Part shown: positions 17,642-25,992 of the stretch, piece by piece
How positions within the stretch are numbered: position 1 is the stretch's first letter
Layout of the letters: each line of letters starts with the position of its first letter
Assembly (NCBI GenBank): GCA_000799755.1
Contig: JUHI01000019.1
Span: 1-64,000 of the forward strand
DNA: 64,000 bases
Direction of reading: 5' to 3'
Origin: Martinezella tropici
GTDB taxonomy: Bacteria; Pseudomonadota; Alphaproteobacteria; Rhizobiales; Rhizobiaceae
The notes under the pieces: generated by a model
The model's input: only the letters and a program-made list of their open reading frames with translations
What the model was told of the DNA's origin: nothing
Database searches by the model: none
Program-made: the position numbers and the translations under genes

Positions 17642-18709
17642 ATGACTGCCTCTTATGAATACCATATCGGCGTCGACTACCACAAATCCTATAGCCACCT
17701 TGTGGTGCAGGACAGTAGCGGCAAAACGCTGCGCTCTGGCCGGGTGAAGAACGATCGCCAGTCGCTGGGCGAGTTTCTGGAACGCTACCGCGAGAACTCG
17801 CATGCCGTTGTCGAGGCGACCCGCAACTGGATGGTGATGTACGACTGGCTCGACGACATCTGCGACGATGTCGTTCTGGCGCATCCTTTGAAGGTGAAGG
17901 CGATCGCCGACGCGAAGATCAAGACGGACAAGATCGACGCGACGGTGCTGGCGCATCTGTTACGGGCCGATCTGGTGCCGGAGGCATGGGCTCCCGGAGA
18001 GAAGGCGCGGGAGCTTCGCGTGGCGCTTCGCGAACGCATGTTCTACGTGCGGCTGCGCACGATGGTGAAGAACCGGATCGTGACGGTGTTCGACCGTTAC
18101 CCGGAGCAGACAGCCCAGTTGAAGAAGCTGGGCGACCTGTTCGGCAAGGCCGGGCGTCAGCAACTCGCCGCGCTCAATGTGTCGGAGATCGACCGCGTCC
18201 AGATCAACCGGGGGCTGGAGTTCATCGGCGACATCGACGGGCGCATCAAGCAGTCGGAAGCAACGATCCGGGCGATGACCAAGGCCAATGGCAATGTGAA
18301 ACTGTTGAAGACGATCCCCGGCATCGGTGAGTTCTTCGCTCGGCTGATCGATGCGGAGATCGACGACATCTCGCGGTTCCGCAATCCGAAGAAGCTTGCC
18401 GCCTATGCCGGACTGGTGCCGTCGACCTATTCGAGCGGCGGCAAGACCTTTCATGGCAAGATCATCAAGCAGGGCAACAAGTGGCTGCGCTGGGCCTTCG
18501 TCGAGGCGGTGACGCCCGCCATCGCCACCGATGCGCAACTTCGCGCCCAATACGAGCACCTGAAGATCAGAGGAGTAAACAAGGCGCGCGTCGCGATCGC
18601 GCGCAAGCTTTTGACGATCGCCTTCCAGATCCTGCGTGACCAGCGCGCTTACGAGCTGCGCGGCGAAAGCACCACGGAAGGCGCGTCGACGATATGCCGG
18701 TTGTCCTGA
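17642..18709 (+). CDS. IS110-family transposase (DEDD), intact
   Basis: A 355-residue transposase that appears complete. The N-terminal RuvC-like domain has the DEDD residues in GVDYHKSYSHL (D), VVEATRNW (E) and IKTDKIDATVLAHLL (two D). The C-terminal transposase_20 domain has LKTIPGIGEFFARLI, KKLAAYAGLVPSTYSSGGKT and KQGNKWLRWAFVEAV with the conserved serine region. The start at 17642 is chosen for AGGAG upstream; a longer frame to 17552 is not conserved. IS110 enzymes work with a bridge RNA made from a non-coding end of the element. No frameshift is seen, so it may be active. Confidence 0.92.
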   Translation: MTASYEYHIGVDYHKSYSHLVVQDSSGKTLRSGRVKNDRQSLGEFLERYRENSHAVVEATRNWMVMYDWLDDICDDVVLAHPLKVKAIADAKIKTDKIDATVLAHLLRADLVPEAWAPGEKARELRVALRERMFYVRLRTMVKNRIVTVFDRYPEQTAQLKKLGDLFGKAGRQQLAALNVSEIDRVQINRGLEFIGDIDGRIKQSEATIRAMTKANGNVKLLKTIPGIGEFFARLIDAEIDDISRFRNPKKLAAYAGLVPSTYSSGGKTFHGKIIKQGNKWLRWAFVEAVTPAIATDAQLRAQYEHLKIRGVNKARVAIARKLLTIAFQILRDQRAYELRGESTTEGASTICRLS

Positions 18710-18778
18710 TGACGGTCTAGCGAGCCCGGCAGGTCTGGGCTGCGCTCTTGAAGGAGAATGAGAAACCGGGAGCCGAAC

Positions 18779-18836
18779 GTCACTCTGTGACCGAAGCTAA
18801 CGCATCAGGTCACGTATTGGAGATTGGTTCAGAACC
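18779..18836 (+). ncRNA. structured non-coding right end of IS110, candidate bridge RNA
   Basis: Short stems are stacked here: GTCAC/GTGAC (18779-18791), the competing pair GTGACC (18787-18792)/GGTCAC (18808-18813), and GGTT/AACC (18826-18836). Such folded non-coding ends specify bridge RNAs in IS110 elements. The match is structural only; boundaries and expression are unknown, and the left flank (17518-17641) is an alternative location. Confidence 0.3.
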
Positions 18837-18975
18837 GCAGGACGGCAACACGCTGTCCAGCGGAAGGAAGAGATTTAGCCGATCGGCGCCAATGCCGGTC
18901 AAACCACAACCGAATCCAAGGAAAAGCCGCCAGTTGAAGGCGTTTTGCCCCTTGTGTTCTTTCATTGGAGATCAT

Positions 18976-18982
18976 CATGAAA
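18976..18982. repeat. CATGAAA, right copy flanking the IS110-type insertion
   Basis: Second copy of the heptamer described at 17511; its ATG is the rpiB start codon. Confidence 0.5.
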
Positions 18983-19432
18983 CTTGCTATTGCTGGAGAC
19001 AGCGCCGGCGAAGGCCTCGCCAAGGTTCTCGCCGGCCACCTTAAGGATCGTTTCGAAGTGAGCGAAGTCTCGCGCACGCAGGAAGGCCCCGATGCCTTCT
19101 ATGCCAATCTTGCCGACCGCGTTGCATCAGGCGTGATCGACGGCACCTACGACAAGGCGATCCTTGTCTGCGGCACCGGCATCGGCGTCTGCATCTCGGC
19201 CAACAAGGTGCCGGGTATTCGCGCGGCTCTCACACATGACACCTATTCGGCGGAGCGTGCAGCTCTTTCGAACAACGCCCAGATCATCACCATGGGCGCT
19301 CGCGTCATTGGTACCGAGCTTGCCAAGGCGATTGCCGACGCCTTCCTGGCGCAGACTTTCGACGAAAACGGCGGCTCTGCCGGTAACGTCAAGGCGATGA
19401 ACGAGGTTGATGCCAAGTACAACGCCCGCTGA
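18977..19432 (+). CDS. rpiB: ribose-5-phosphate isomerase B homologue, D-erythrose 4-phosphate isomerase (EryI)
   Basis: A 151-residue RpiB/LacAB-family isomerase. Family motifs are AGDSAGEGLAKVL at the N-terminus, the catalytic cysteine C65 in ILVCGTGIGVCISANKVPGIRAAL, and THDTYSAERAALSNNAQIITMGARVIG. In Brucella this enzyme converts D-erythrulose 4-phosphate to D-erythrose 4-phosphate, linking erythritol to the pentose phosphate pathway. The start at 18977 has GGAG 6 bases upstream; another ATG at 18965 is less likely. Transcription from the ery promoter must now pass through the IS110 element, so expression may be reduced or IS-driven. Confidence 0.92.
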   Translation: MKLAIAGDSAGEGLAKVLAGHLKDRFEVSEVSRTQEGPDAFYANLADRVASGVIDGTYDKAILVCGTGIGVCISANKVPGIRAALTHDTYSAERAALSNNAQIITMGARVIGTELAKAIADAFLAQTFDENGGSAGNVKAMNEVDAKYNAR

Positions 19433-19459
19433 GCCTATCTCCCGGTCGATAGAAAGATA

Positions 19460-19493
19460 AACCCGGCATTTTCACCGATCTGCCGGGTTTTCT
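19460..19493 (+). terminator. rho-independent terminator after rpiB
   Basis: AACCCGGCA (19460-19468) pairs perfectly with TGCCGGGTT (19481-19489) and is followed by TTTCT. It stands 28 bases after the rpiB stop and closes the ery operon. Confidence 0.9.
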
Positions 19494-20393
19494 GTATCAG
19501 GCGATCGCGGCGAGCCCCTGTCAGTCGAGCTCAAACTTGATATTCGTTTCGGTCAGGACGGCGCCGAAGCGAGTTGTGACGAGACGGATAAGGTGGGCAA
19601 TTTTGCCTCAATCGTCGGGCCTCTCGGTGGTTCGGCCATCTGCTACCATCGATGATTTTTCTAGGTCGGAGAGAATGTTGCCGACAGAGATGGAACGGTG
19701 TCGAGGCCGTCAATCTACTACCTCAACGAAACGCTGTCAGTGAAATTGCCGCGAATAGGGTTGGACAACCAAATATTGGCAGTAACGTCATCATGATAAA
19801 GCGAGAAAGTTTCTGCCGCTCTGATGATGTCATAATCGATGCTTCCTGCCCTTGAAGTAGTTATTTGAAATATTCTTATAAAATAAACTCGCATGTGAAA
19901 ATGAAATGAAAATTAATGCATGGATACAAATAAACAATAAGAAATATATAGATGTGGAGATATGTTCCGGGAAAACTACATATATTAACAGTAAGTCTTG
20001 CGTACAATATCGAATGGAGTCGCGCTGAAAGCAGCGTAAAGCTTGAGACGATCGCGGCATTCTATGTTCCATCGTTCGCCAACGGCTTTTTCTGGGTTCT
20101 TGCGCATGCGTGATGTTGCCAGGAAGGCACTAACAGCTGTTTTCCAAGAAACTTATATCCGGGACATATCGATCTGCATGGGCGGAGGCAATCGGCACGC
20201 TTCAGTCCGAAGCGATGTTGCAGCCTTGCCAGCAGATCACGGATCTATGGCAGATCAACTGTTTCGCCGAATGGCGCAGGGCCGCAATATCCACAGCATA
20301 GCGCTCGAGCGAGGATACCTGATCTTCGTGCAAAAGAGGAGGCGCCCGCTTCTGCGGGCACATTCCCAAACTTTATGATATGAGACAGTCGCG
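19494..20393. other. gene-free stretch, AT-rich core
   Basis: No convincing coding frame is seen on either strand. Positions 19860-19990 are strongly AT-rich compared with the rest. The minus-strand polysaccharide gene ends at 20394, so no promoter for it is needed here. It may be debris of past insertions; nothing recognisable remains. Confidence 0.5.
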
Positions 20394-21404
20394 TCAGGCA
20401 GCGGGCGCAAGCGGCTGAGCGGCTTGATGGCGCGCCCACGCTATGCCGTCTTCAAGGGAGGTCGCTCGATAGGCGAGATCCGTTCCGCCGGAAAATGCCG
20501 CCATGAACCGACGTATCTTGCCGTAGCTATTGTCCAGCACCGCATGCGGCCGTCCGAGCAAAATCGAGCAGATATGGACATGTAGCCGGTCGGTGACGAG
20601 CGCCTGGCCGCGGGAGATTTGACGGATACCGCGCCGCAGTCGGTTATGTGCCGCCGCGTCCAGTTTGCGCAGCCGTATTTCCGCCGGTTTAAGAGCCAGC
20701 AGGGCCGTTGCCGCGCCAAGCGCCTTCGAGATTCGCACGCGTTTTGCGGATTCGGTCGTCCAATCCTCTTTGGGAATATCGGGATAGGCCTGGAGATTGG
20801 CGTCTCCTACCTTCTCAAGATCTGAGCGCAGCATGGCGAGCACGGGAAATTGTGGTTCCTCCGGCTGAATGGCTCCGATGCTGAAGGCCATGTCCGGGCA
20901 AAGGCGCACCTCGCAATCGAAATGCTTATGGGCAAATTCCTTCGATTCCTCGTCGCGCACCAGCAATACGAAGTTCTTGTGGCGCCCGATGGCGCGGGCG
21001 CTTTCATCCAGGCGCGCCTGCGACTTGTAATGAATGGATTGCGGGAACTGGATCACCTGGCGATCGGGAAAGCGTTCAAGCACCCGTTCGCGAAAGTCTT
21101 GGTGAGCATCCCAGATGTCACCGAAATTGCCGCCGCCATGAATGAAGATCGGGCCGGTCGGCATGGTGCGTTCGAGTTGCTCGGGCGAAAAATCATCGAT
21201 GCGCGAGACATAGGTCGGTCGCTTGCCGTATCGCCTGTCGAGATAGGCCATTTCGCCCAGCCAGATGGCAGAGTCGCCGCAGTTGCGGATGTCGGGAAAG
21301 TCGAGGATCGCCAGCGGCTCATCATTGCCGATGTAATCCTTCAGGCAATCGTGGATCATGTTGTCGAGTTTCGCGATCAACGCTCGATTTGATGGTAATG
21401 TCAT
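20394..21404 (-). CDS. polysaccharide pyruvyl transferase family protein
   Basis: A 336-residue protein of the polysaccharide pyruvyl transferase family (PF04230 type), which adds ketal pyruvate to exopolysaccharide sugars using phosphoenolpyruvate. Visible family features are ILDFPDIRNCGDSAIWLGE near the start, PIFIHGGGNFGDIW, VIQFPQSIHY, RDEESKEFA and VTDRLHVHICSILLGRPH near the C-terminus. The ATG at 21404 follows GGGGGAATGGGGAA; a TTG nine codons earlier is possible. It lies 56 bases after the flippase gene, so the two are probably one transcript. Acceptor sugar unknown. Confidence 0.85.
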   Translation of the reverse strand: MTLPSNRALIAKLDNMIHDCLKDYIGNDEPLAILDFPDIRNCGDSAIWLGEMAYLDRRYGKRPTYVSRIDDFSPEQLERTMPTGPIFIHGGGNFGDIWDAHQDFRERVLERFPDRQVIQFPQSIHYKSQARLDESARAIGRHKNFVLLVRDEESKEFAHKHFDCEVRLCPDMAFSIGAIQPEEPQFPVLAMLRSDLEKVGDANLQAYPDIPKEDWTTESAKRVRISKALGAATALLALKPAEIRLRKLDAAAHNRLRRGIRQISRGQALVTDRLHVHICSILLGRPHAVLDNSYGKIRRFMAAFSGGTDLAYRATSLEDGIAWARHQAAQPLAPAA

Positions 21405-21460
21405 TTCCCCATTCCCCCATTCAGATGACAAGTCAATCCGGCCAATGTGGCCGCGCGTTT

Positions 21461-22945
21461 TCAGGCAGGACGTAGTCTCGGCAGCACCTTGCCGAGGATG
21501 TTTCGAACCTCCGTTTCAGGGCCGGTCGGCCGCTTCATCAATGTCCACAACAGCAGCGTGGAACCGCAGTAGAGCAGGCCGCCAAGCAGGATCAGGATTG
21601 CGAGGTGTGTCACGAGCACGAATTTGTCGTCGGTGTAGGCCAGATGGCTTGAGGCGAGCGCGACGCCTGCCGCCATCACGGCGACGCTGGCGAGTGCCCG
21701 CAGGTTCACCGAAAGCTGCCGGGCGACGGTGATGCCGGTGAAGCGCCGCACGAGCATCATGTTGACGACGGTGCTGAAGAGGCCGGTGAACACGCGGCCG
21801 GCGATGACGCCCGGAAGCCCATAGAGGAGCAAGCCGGCGATCATGATCGGCACCCGTAGGCAGAACATCTGCGTGTCTCGAACGAAGAGCACGCGCGTCT
21901 CGCCCTTTGCCATGCCGAGCGGCTGCACCAGCGAGCCGAGCGTTTGCAGCGCGAAGACGGAGGCAAGCGACTGAATGATGAAGATGACTGGCGCCCATTT
22001 GTCGCCGAGTGCGAGCCTGACCAGCGGATCGGCTGTTACGGCAACACCGATGCCGGCTGGAAGCGCAACGGCGGCCACCAGCGCCTGCACCCGCTGATAA
22101 GCGGCGGCGAGCCGGCCAGGATCGTTGTGGATGCCTGCAAAAGCCGGATAGATCGTCTGGGTGAGGGGAGCTGTCGCCTCGCGTGTCGGCATCATGGCAA
22201 GGTTGCTGCCAACCGAATAATAGCCGAGCTGTATCCCGCCGAGCATCTTGCCAACAAGCAGGTAGTCGAAACGCCAGTTGAGCGTGCTGACGATCTGGCC
22301 AGCGGTAAGCCAGGCCGAAAAGGAGAAAAACTCCCTCATGTGCTGAAAGGTGATCCTGGGCCTGAACGGCAGCACGAGATAGGAGACGATGACATTCGTC
22401 GCCTGGCTGAGAAGCGTGCCGATGATCAGCGCCCAATAGCTCTGATAGATGATCGCGATCGCAACAGAGGCGACGAAGCCTGCGAATTTCTGCGAAACGG
22501 CAAGCACGAATTCCTGCCAGAAGATCAGGTCGCGCTGGAGCATGATGCGCCGCGGATTCGTGAGACCGCCCATCAGCATGCTGATGCCTAGAGCGAACAT
22601 GACGCCTGCCAGTCTGGGTTCATCGAACAGGGTAGCGGCCGGATAGGCAAAAATCGCAAACAGGATGCAGATCGCCAGCCCGCGCGCGGCATTCAGGGTC
22701 CAGGCGGCGCTGAAGTGGGACTCGTCCGGTGCGGCATGGCGGATCAGCGCCTCGGAAAGGGAAAGCTCGGTAATGGTCGTGACGATCATGAGGATCGTCA
22801 TGCCTAGAGCAACCACACCGAAGTCGGCGGGCGCCAGATAGCGCGCCAATACGAAAGTGCTGAGAGTTGCAAGTCCGTTCACGATCGTCCGAGACAGACT
22901 TAACCACATGCTTCCCTTGACGAGCCGTCCGGTGATGCTGCTCAT
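21461..22945 (-). CDS. oligosaccharide flippase (Wzx/PST family)
   Basis: A 494-residue integral membrane protein with about 12-14 hydrophobic segments, typical of lipid-linked oligosaccharide flippases of the MOP superfamily. It starts SSITGRLVKGSMWLSLSR and has ARYLAPADFGVVALGMTIL, the usual first-helix pair of Wzx/PST proteins, then NPRRIMLQRDLIF and RFDYLLVGKMLGGIQLGYYSV. The start at 22945 fits the family length; the frame is open to 23008 and neither start has a good ribosome binding site. It would move polysaccharide repeat units across the inner membrane, with the pyruvyl transferase downstream modifying the same polymer. Confidence 0.85.
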   Translation of the reverse strand: MSSITGRLVKGSMWLSLSRTIVNGLATLSTFVLARYLAPADFGVVALGMTILMIVTTITELSLSEALIRHAAPDESHFSAAWTLNAARGLAICILFAIFAYPAATLFDEPRLAGVMFALGISMLMGGLTNPRRIMLQRDLIFWQEFVLAVSQKFAGFVASVAIAIIYQSYWALIIGTLLSQATNVIVSYLVLPFRPRITFQHMREFFSFSAWLTAGQIVSTLNWRFDYLLVGKMLGGIQLGYYSVGSNLAMMPTREATAPLTQTIYPAFAGIHNDPGRLAAAYQRVQALVAAVALPAGIGVAVTADPLVRLALGDKWAPVIFIIQSLASVFALQTLGSLVQPLGMAKGETRVLFVRDTQMFCLRVPIMIAGLLLYGLPGVIAGRVFTGLFSTVVNMMLVRRFTGITVARQLSVNLRALASVAVMAAGVALASSHLAYTDDKFVLVTHLAILILLGGLLYCGSTLLLWTLMKRPTGPETEVRNILGKVLPRLRPA

Positions 22946-23694
22946 AGGATACTGAAGTCCCACTAGGCTGTGGCGTGACCTCTCAATCGCATAGATATTC
23001 CTCGCCATTCCAACGGCTTAGGGTTGGAATAGCTGCGTAAGATTATGCGAAATCATATGGTCACTCTGGATGGGGCAGGCCCCGGCGTCTGAGCGGGAAC
23101 TAGTTCGATGAATCCCTAAGTCAACATTTTCGGTTCATTTTCGCATCAGTTTTAATTCATTTCAGCATCATTTTGCTCGTGGCATTCGCTACGCATTATA
23201 GGAGAGATGGTGCCGATGATGCCCACTTATGGGCGCGTTTCTTCCTCCACCAAAGGGCATGGTGAGATGCAAATGGCCGACGCCATGGAGAAGCGGAATC
23301 TAAGCCAATCCAGCCCTGCGTGCTGTTGTCGTAAAACGTAAAGATCTGTATAGCGCTGCGAATAGCATGAGTGGCGATTTGTAAAACCAAGCTCATCGCA
23401 CGCGGCAAGTTGATGAAAGAGGAGTAGCGCATTACTGCTATTCACAAGATGCGGGTTCGTTTGTCAGGTTTGATGCAAGTCAGATGCAACACCGTCAAAA
23501 GGCGATCGCGGCGGTCGGCTAGCGGTGTCGGCAAACGCGCACCTGGTAATGTTTATTTGATTGGTTCAGCGCCGCAGGTCGCTTTGGGCAACGGATCGGG
23601 CTGGACGAGTGTTGGAAGACGATGTAGCGCGTGTTGGTTGAATTGACTATGCGGCACATCGGTCACAGAGTGGTTAGCTAAGAGGAATATATCA
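22946..23694. other. gene-free stretch upstream of the flippase and galE genes
   Basis: About 750 bases with no coding frame I can support. It must hold the flippase promoter (minus) and the galE promoter (plus). A degenerate 20-bp direct repeat beginning TTCATTT lies at 23134-23153 and 23156-23175. Small open frames at 23196-23445 have no recognisable product. Confidence 0.45.
23134..23175. repeat. two tandem copies of a degenerate 20-bp repeat
   Basis: TTCATTTTCGCATCAGTTTT (23134-23153) and TTCATTTCAGCATCATTTTG (23156-23175), starts 22 bases apart (two helical turns), about 190-230 bases upstream of the flippase start. Could be a paired protein-binding site. Confidence 0.4.
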
Positions 23695-24687
23695 ATGGCG
23701 GTTCTCGTCACAGGTGGTGCGGGTTACATTGGAAGCCATATGGTCTGGGCTTTGCTGGATAACGGTGACGATGTTATTGTTATAGATCGCCTTTCCACGG
23801 GCTTCAGATGGGCGGTCGCGCCAGAGGCAGTGTTCTATGAAGGTGATATTGCCGATCGAAGCCTGCTGAAATCCATCTTCGCGAAGCACGACATAGACGC
23901 GATCATTCATTTTGCTGGCTCAGTTGTGGTGCCGGATTCCGTTTCCGATCCGCTCAGCTATTATGAAAACAACACGGTGAAATCGCGCGAGCTGATAGCT
24001 GCAGCTGTGGCCGCTGGCATACCGCATTTCGTGTTTTCCTCGACTGCAGCTGTTTACGGCACGCCGACTGACGATCATCCTGTTATTGAAAGCGCTCAAT
24101 TACGTCCAGAATCTCCCTACGGATCGTCGAAACTGATGACCGAGATTATGCTTGCAGACACGGCTGCAGCAACATCCCTCAATTATACCGCCTTGCGATA
24201 CTTCAACGTTGCCGGCGCAGACCCTGACGGCCGTACCGGCCAATCGACTGCAGGGGCAACTCATCTGATCAAGGTCGCCTGCGAGACAGCACTCGGCAAA
24301 AGGTCTGAGCTGAATGTTTATGGTACAGATTACCCGACGCCGGACGGGACCTGTGTCCGAGATTACATCCATGTATCGGATCTCACAGACGCGCACCTTA
24401 AGGCGCTGCAACGAATGCGTGGCGGTGGCGGATCGCTTGTTGCAAACTGTGGATATGGTCGCGGATTCTCGGTTCTTGATGTTGTCGATACCGTGAAGCG
24501 AGTGTCCGGAAGGGATTTTCGTTTTAATCTTGTCGGCCGCCGTCCTGGCGATGCGGCCTCTATCGTGGCGAATCCATCGGTGGCCAAATCCGAGTTTGGA
24601 TGGCAGCCACGGCACGACAATCTGGATTTTATCGTGCGCACCGCACTGAACTGGGAAGACCATCTCAGTCGTCACAATAACAAGTAA
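23695..24687 (+). CDS. galE: UDP-glucose 4-epimerase
   Basis: A 330-residue short-chain dehydrogenase-type epimerase that interconverts UDP-glucose and UDP-galactose for polysaccharide synthesis (ExoB in rhizobia). NAD-binding GGAGYIG is at residues 7-13, the catalytic serine/threonine group FSSTAAVYG at 114-122, and the YxxxK pair Y142 and K146 in SPYGSSKLMTE. LRYFNVAGADPDGRTGQ and GTCVRDYIHVSDL are GalE-specific. AGAGGAA lies 8 bases upstream. It stands alone, about 750 bases from the flippase gene; rhizobia often carry several galE copies. Confidence 0.93.
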   Translation: MAVLVTGGAGYIGSHMVWALLDNGDDVIVIDRLSTGFRWAVAPEAVFYEGDIADRSLLKSIFAKHDIDAIIHFAGSVVVPDSVSDPLSYYENNTVKSRELIAAAVAAGIPHFVFSSTAAVYGTPTDDHPVIESAQLRPESPYGSSKLMTEIMLADTAAATSLNYTALRYFNVAGADPDGRTGQSTAGATHLIKVACETALGKRSELNVYGTDYPTPDGTCVRDYIHVSDLTDAHLKALQRMRGGGGSLVANCGYGRGFSVLDVVDTVKRVSGRDFRFNLVGRRPGDAASIVANPSVAKSEFGWQPRHDNLDFIVRTALNWEDHLSRHNNK

Positions 24688-24882
24688 GAGGTTCGGTTTT
24701 CGGGTAAACATCGAGATTGCTGCCGGCCAGGCTGACAGGGTGTAGGGTATCGCAAGCGCGAGATCCACGAAGGCCATCCGAACACAAGATCCGTTAAACC
24801 TGATTGCCCAAGAAATGAATTCCAAGCCGATCCTTCCGATCGGCCGGGATTTTCTTCGCAAACCAATGAGCTGGGAGGCCTG

Positions 24883-25755
24883 TTATTTGTCGCTTCTACC
24901 GGCTAGCCACTGCTTGAATTCGACATTCGTGTCGGTCTGGATGGCGCCGACACCGGCGGCGGTGAGTGCGCCCCAGACGCCTTCGGGATCTCTGAGCGCG
25001 CGGCTGTCGTTGAAGTCGAGATTGTGGGAGACGTCGAGCGTGTTGACCCAAAGCCGGATATTCTGCCGCTCCAGTTCTTCGCGTGCGGCGGCGAGATCGG
25101 CGATGTCGGTAAACTTTACCTCGATCATCGGTGCCCGGAGCCGTTCGATCATCCGCAGGTCGTCGGCGAATTTCCTAGGGCGGGCGGAAAACATGGGCAT
25201 GTGCGGAATGGCACCGAACCAGTCTGCATCAAGCACAGGAAAATTGGCCGCCTGTGGTTCGATATCCGATTTGATGATGACATGACCTTCCGCCCCCAGC
25301 CGCCGCACTGTCGCAATGACTAACGGCAACTCATGCGGAAACTTTGTGTCGATATTGACGAAGACGCGGCCGCGCGCTTCTTCAAGCGCCTCTTCGAGTG
25401 TGGGGACGCGCTCATCCGTCAATGCCGCTATCTCCCCACCGGCGCCTGAGCGCAGACGCAAGCCACGGATCGTGTCCAAGCTGCTTGCTCCGACAATGCC
25501 CTTGCCGGACGTCGTGCGCTCCAGCGTCTTGTCGTGAATGACGACGAGATGGCCGTCAGCGGTTGCCTGTGTGTCGATTTCCACGAATTCGACGCCGAGT
25601 TCGGCTGCCCCGCGGATCGCCGGCAGGGAATTTTCCGGCGCCTGGGACCAAAGGCCACGATGGGCGATCGTCAGAATGTCCGTATTCGTGCGCGAGAGAA
25701 GATCATAGATATCTGCAATACGGGGAGAGGATGAGGCGGCGGCGTGGCTGTGCAT
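24883..25755 (-). CDS. glycerophosphodiester phosphodiesterase family protein
   Basis: A 290-residue GDPD-family TIM-barrel. The catalytic set is visible: HRG in ILTIAHRGLWSQAPENS, E and D in VEFVEIDTQATADG, and H in LVVIHDKTLERTTSGKG. Such enzymes hydrolyse glycerophosphodiesters to glycerol 3-phosphate and an alcohol. There is no signal peptide, so it is probably cytoplasmic. It is divergent from a ROK regulator with a palindromic operator between them, which suggests control by that regulator. The actual substrate may be a sugar-linked phosphodiester. Confidence 0.88.
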   Translation of the reverse strand: MHSHAAASSSPRIADIYDLLSRTNTDILTIAHRGLWSQAPENSLPAIRGAAELGVEFVEIDTQATADGHLVVIHDKTLERTTSGKGIVGASSLDTIRGLRLRSGAGGEIAALTDERVPTLEEALEEARGRVFVNIDTKFPHELPLVIATVRRLGAEGHVIIKSDIEPQAANFPVLDADWFGAIPHMPMFSARPRKFADDLRMIERLRAPMIEVKFTDIADLAAAREELERQNIRLWVNTLDVSHNLDFNDSRALRDPEGVWGALTAAGVGAIQTDTNVEFKQWLAGRSDK

Positions 25756-25880
25756 GGGAGGATTGCTTTCGTGCGGTGTCGTTCATTGGTGGGAGTAAGC
25801 GAGTTGATGTCCGCCGTCGAAAGCGGGCGTCAATGGCTCCGGCGGGCGCAATATCATCTACACCGTTGCCTCATATGGTT

Positions 25881-25903
25881 TTATTACACTTAAGGTGTAA
25901 TAA
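25881..25903. promoter_or_regulatory. inverted-repeat operator between GDPD and ROK genes
   Basis: TTATTACAC (25881-25889) and GTGTAATAA (25895-25903) are perfect 9-bp inverted arms around TTAAG. The site lies 126 bases before the GDPD start and 90 bases before the ROK start. ROK repressors such as Mlc/NagC bind AT-rich inverted repeats of this size, so this is most likely the binding site of the adjacent regulator. Confidence 0.7.
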
Positions 25904-25992
25904 TTATGACGAGGCTGCGAATATGTGGGAGTGCGGATTGCGGCCAAGCGGATGAGCGGCTAAGGCGGGATCGCAGCAGCAGGATTGCAATC

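Larger units (their letters stand above)
17518..18975 (+). mobile_element. IS110-family insertion sequence between tpiB and rpiB
   Basis: About 1.46 kb containing one complete IS110-type transposase gene and non-coding flanks of 124 bases (left) and 266 bases (right). Size fits the family (1.2-1.55 kb). Ends are inferred from the CATGAAA heptamers on each side; no terminal inverted repeat is visible, as expected for the IS110 group. It lies in the same direction as the ery operon. The right end supplies the present ribosome binding site of rpiB (GGAG at 18967-18970). Confidence 0.75.

Noticed and set aside
18748..19044. 98-codon frame between the IS110 transposase and rpiB
   Set aside because: Runs out of frame into rpiB and has no protein-like features; more likely non-coding end of the element.
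19830..20378. Small open frames in the AT-rich region after rpiB
   Set aside because: No ribosome binding site, no similarity, odd composition; probably chance frames.
23196..23445. Two overlapping minus-strand frames of 72-78 codons
   Set aside because: No recognisable product and no start signals; not conserved-looking.
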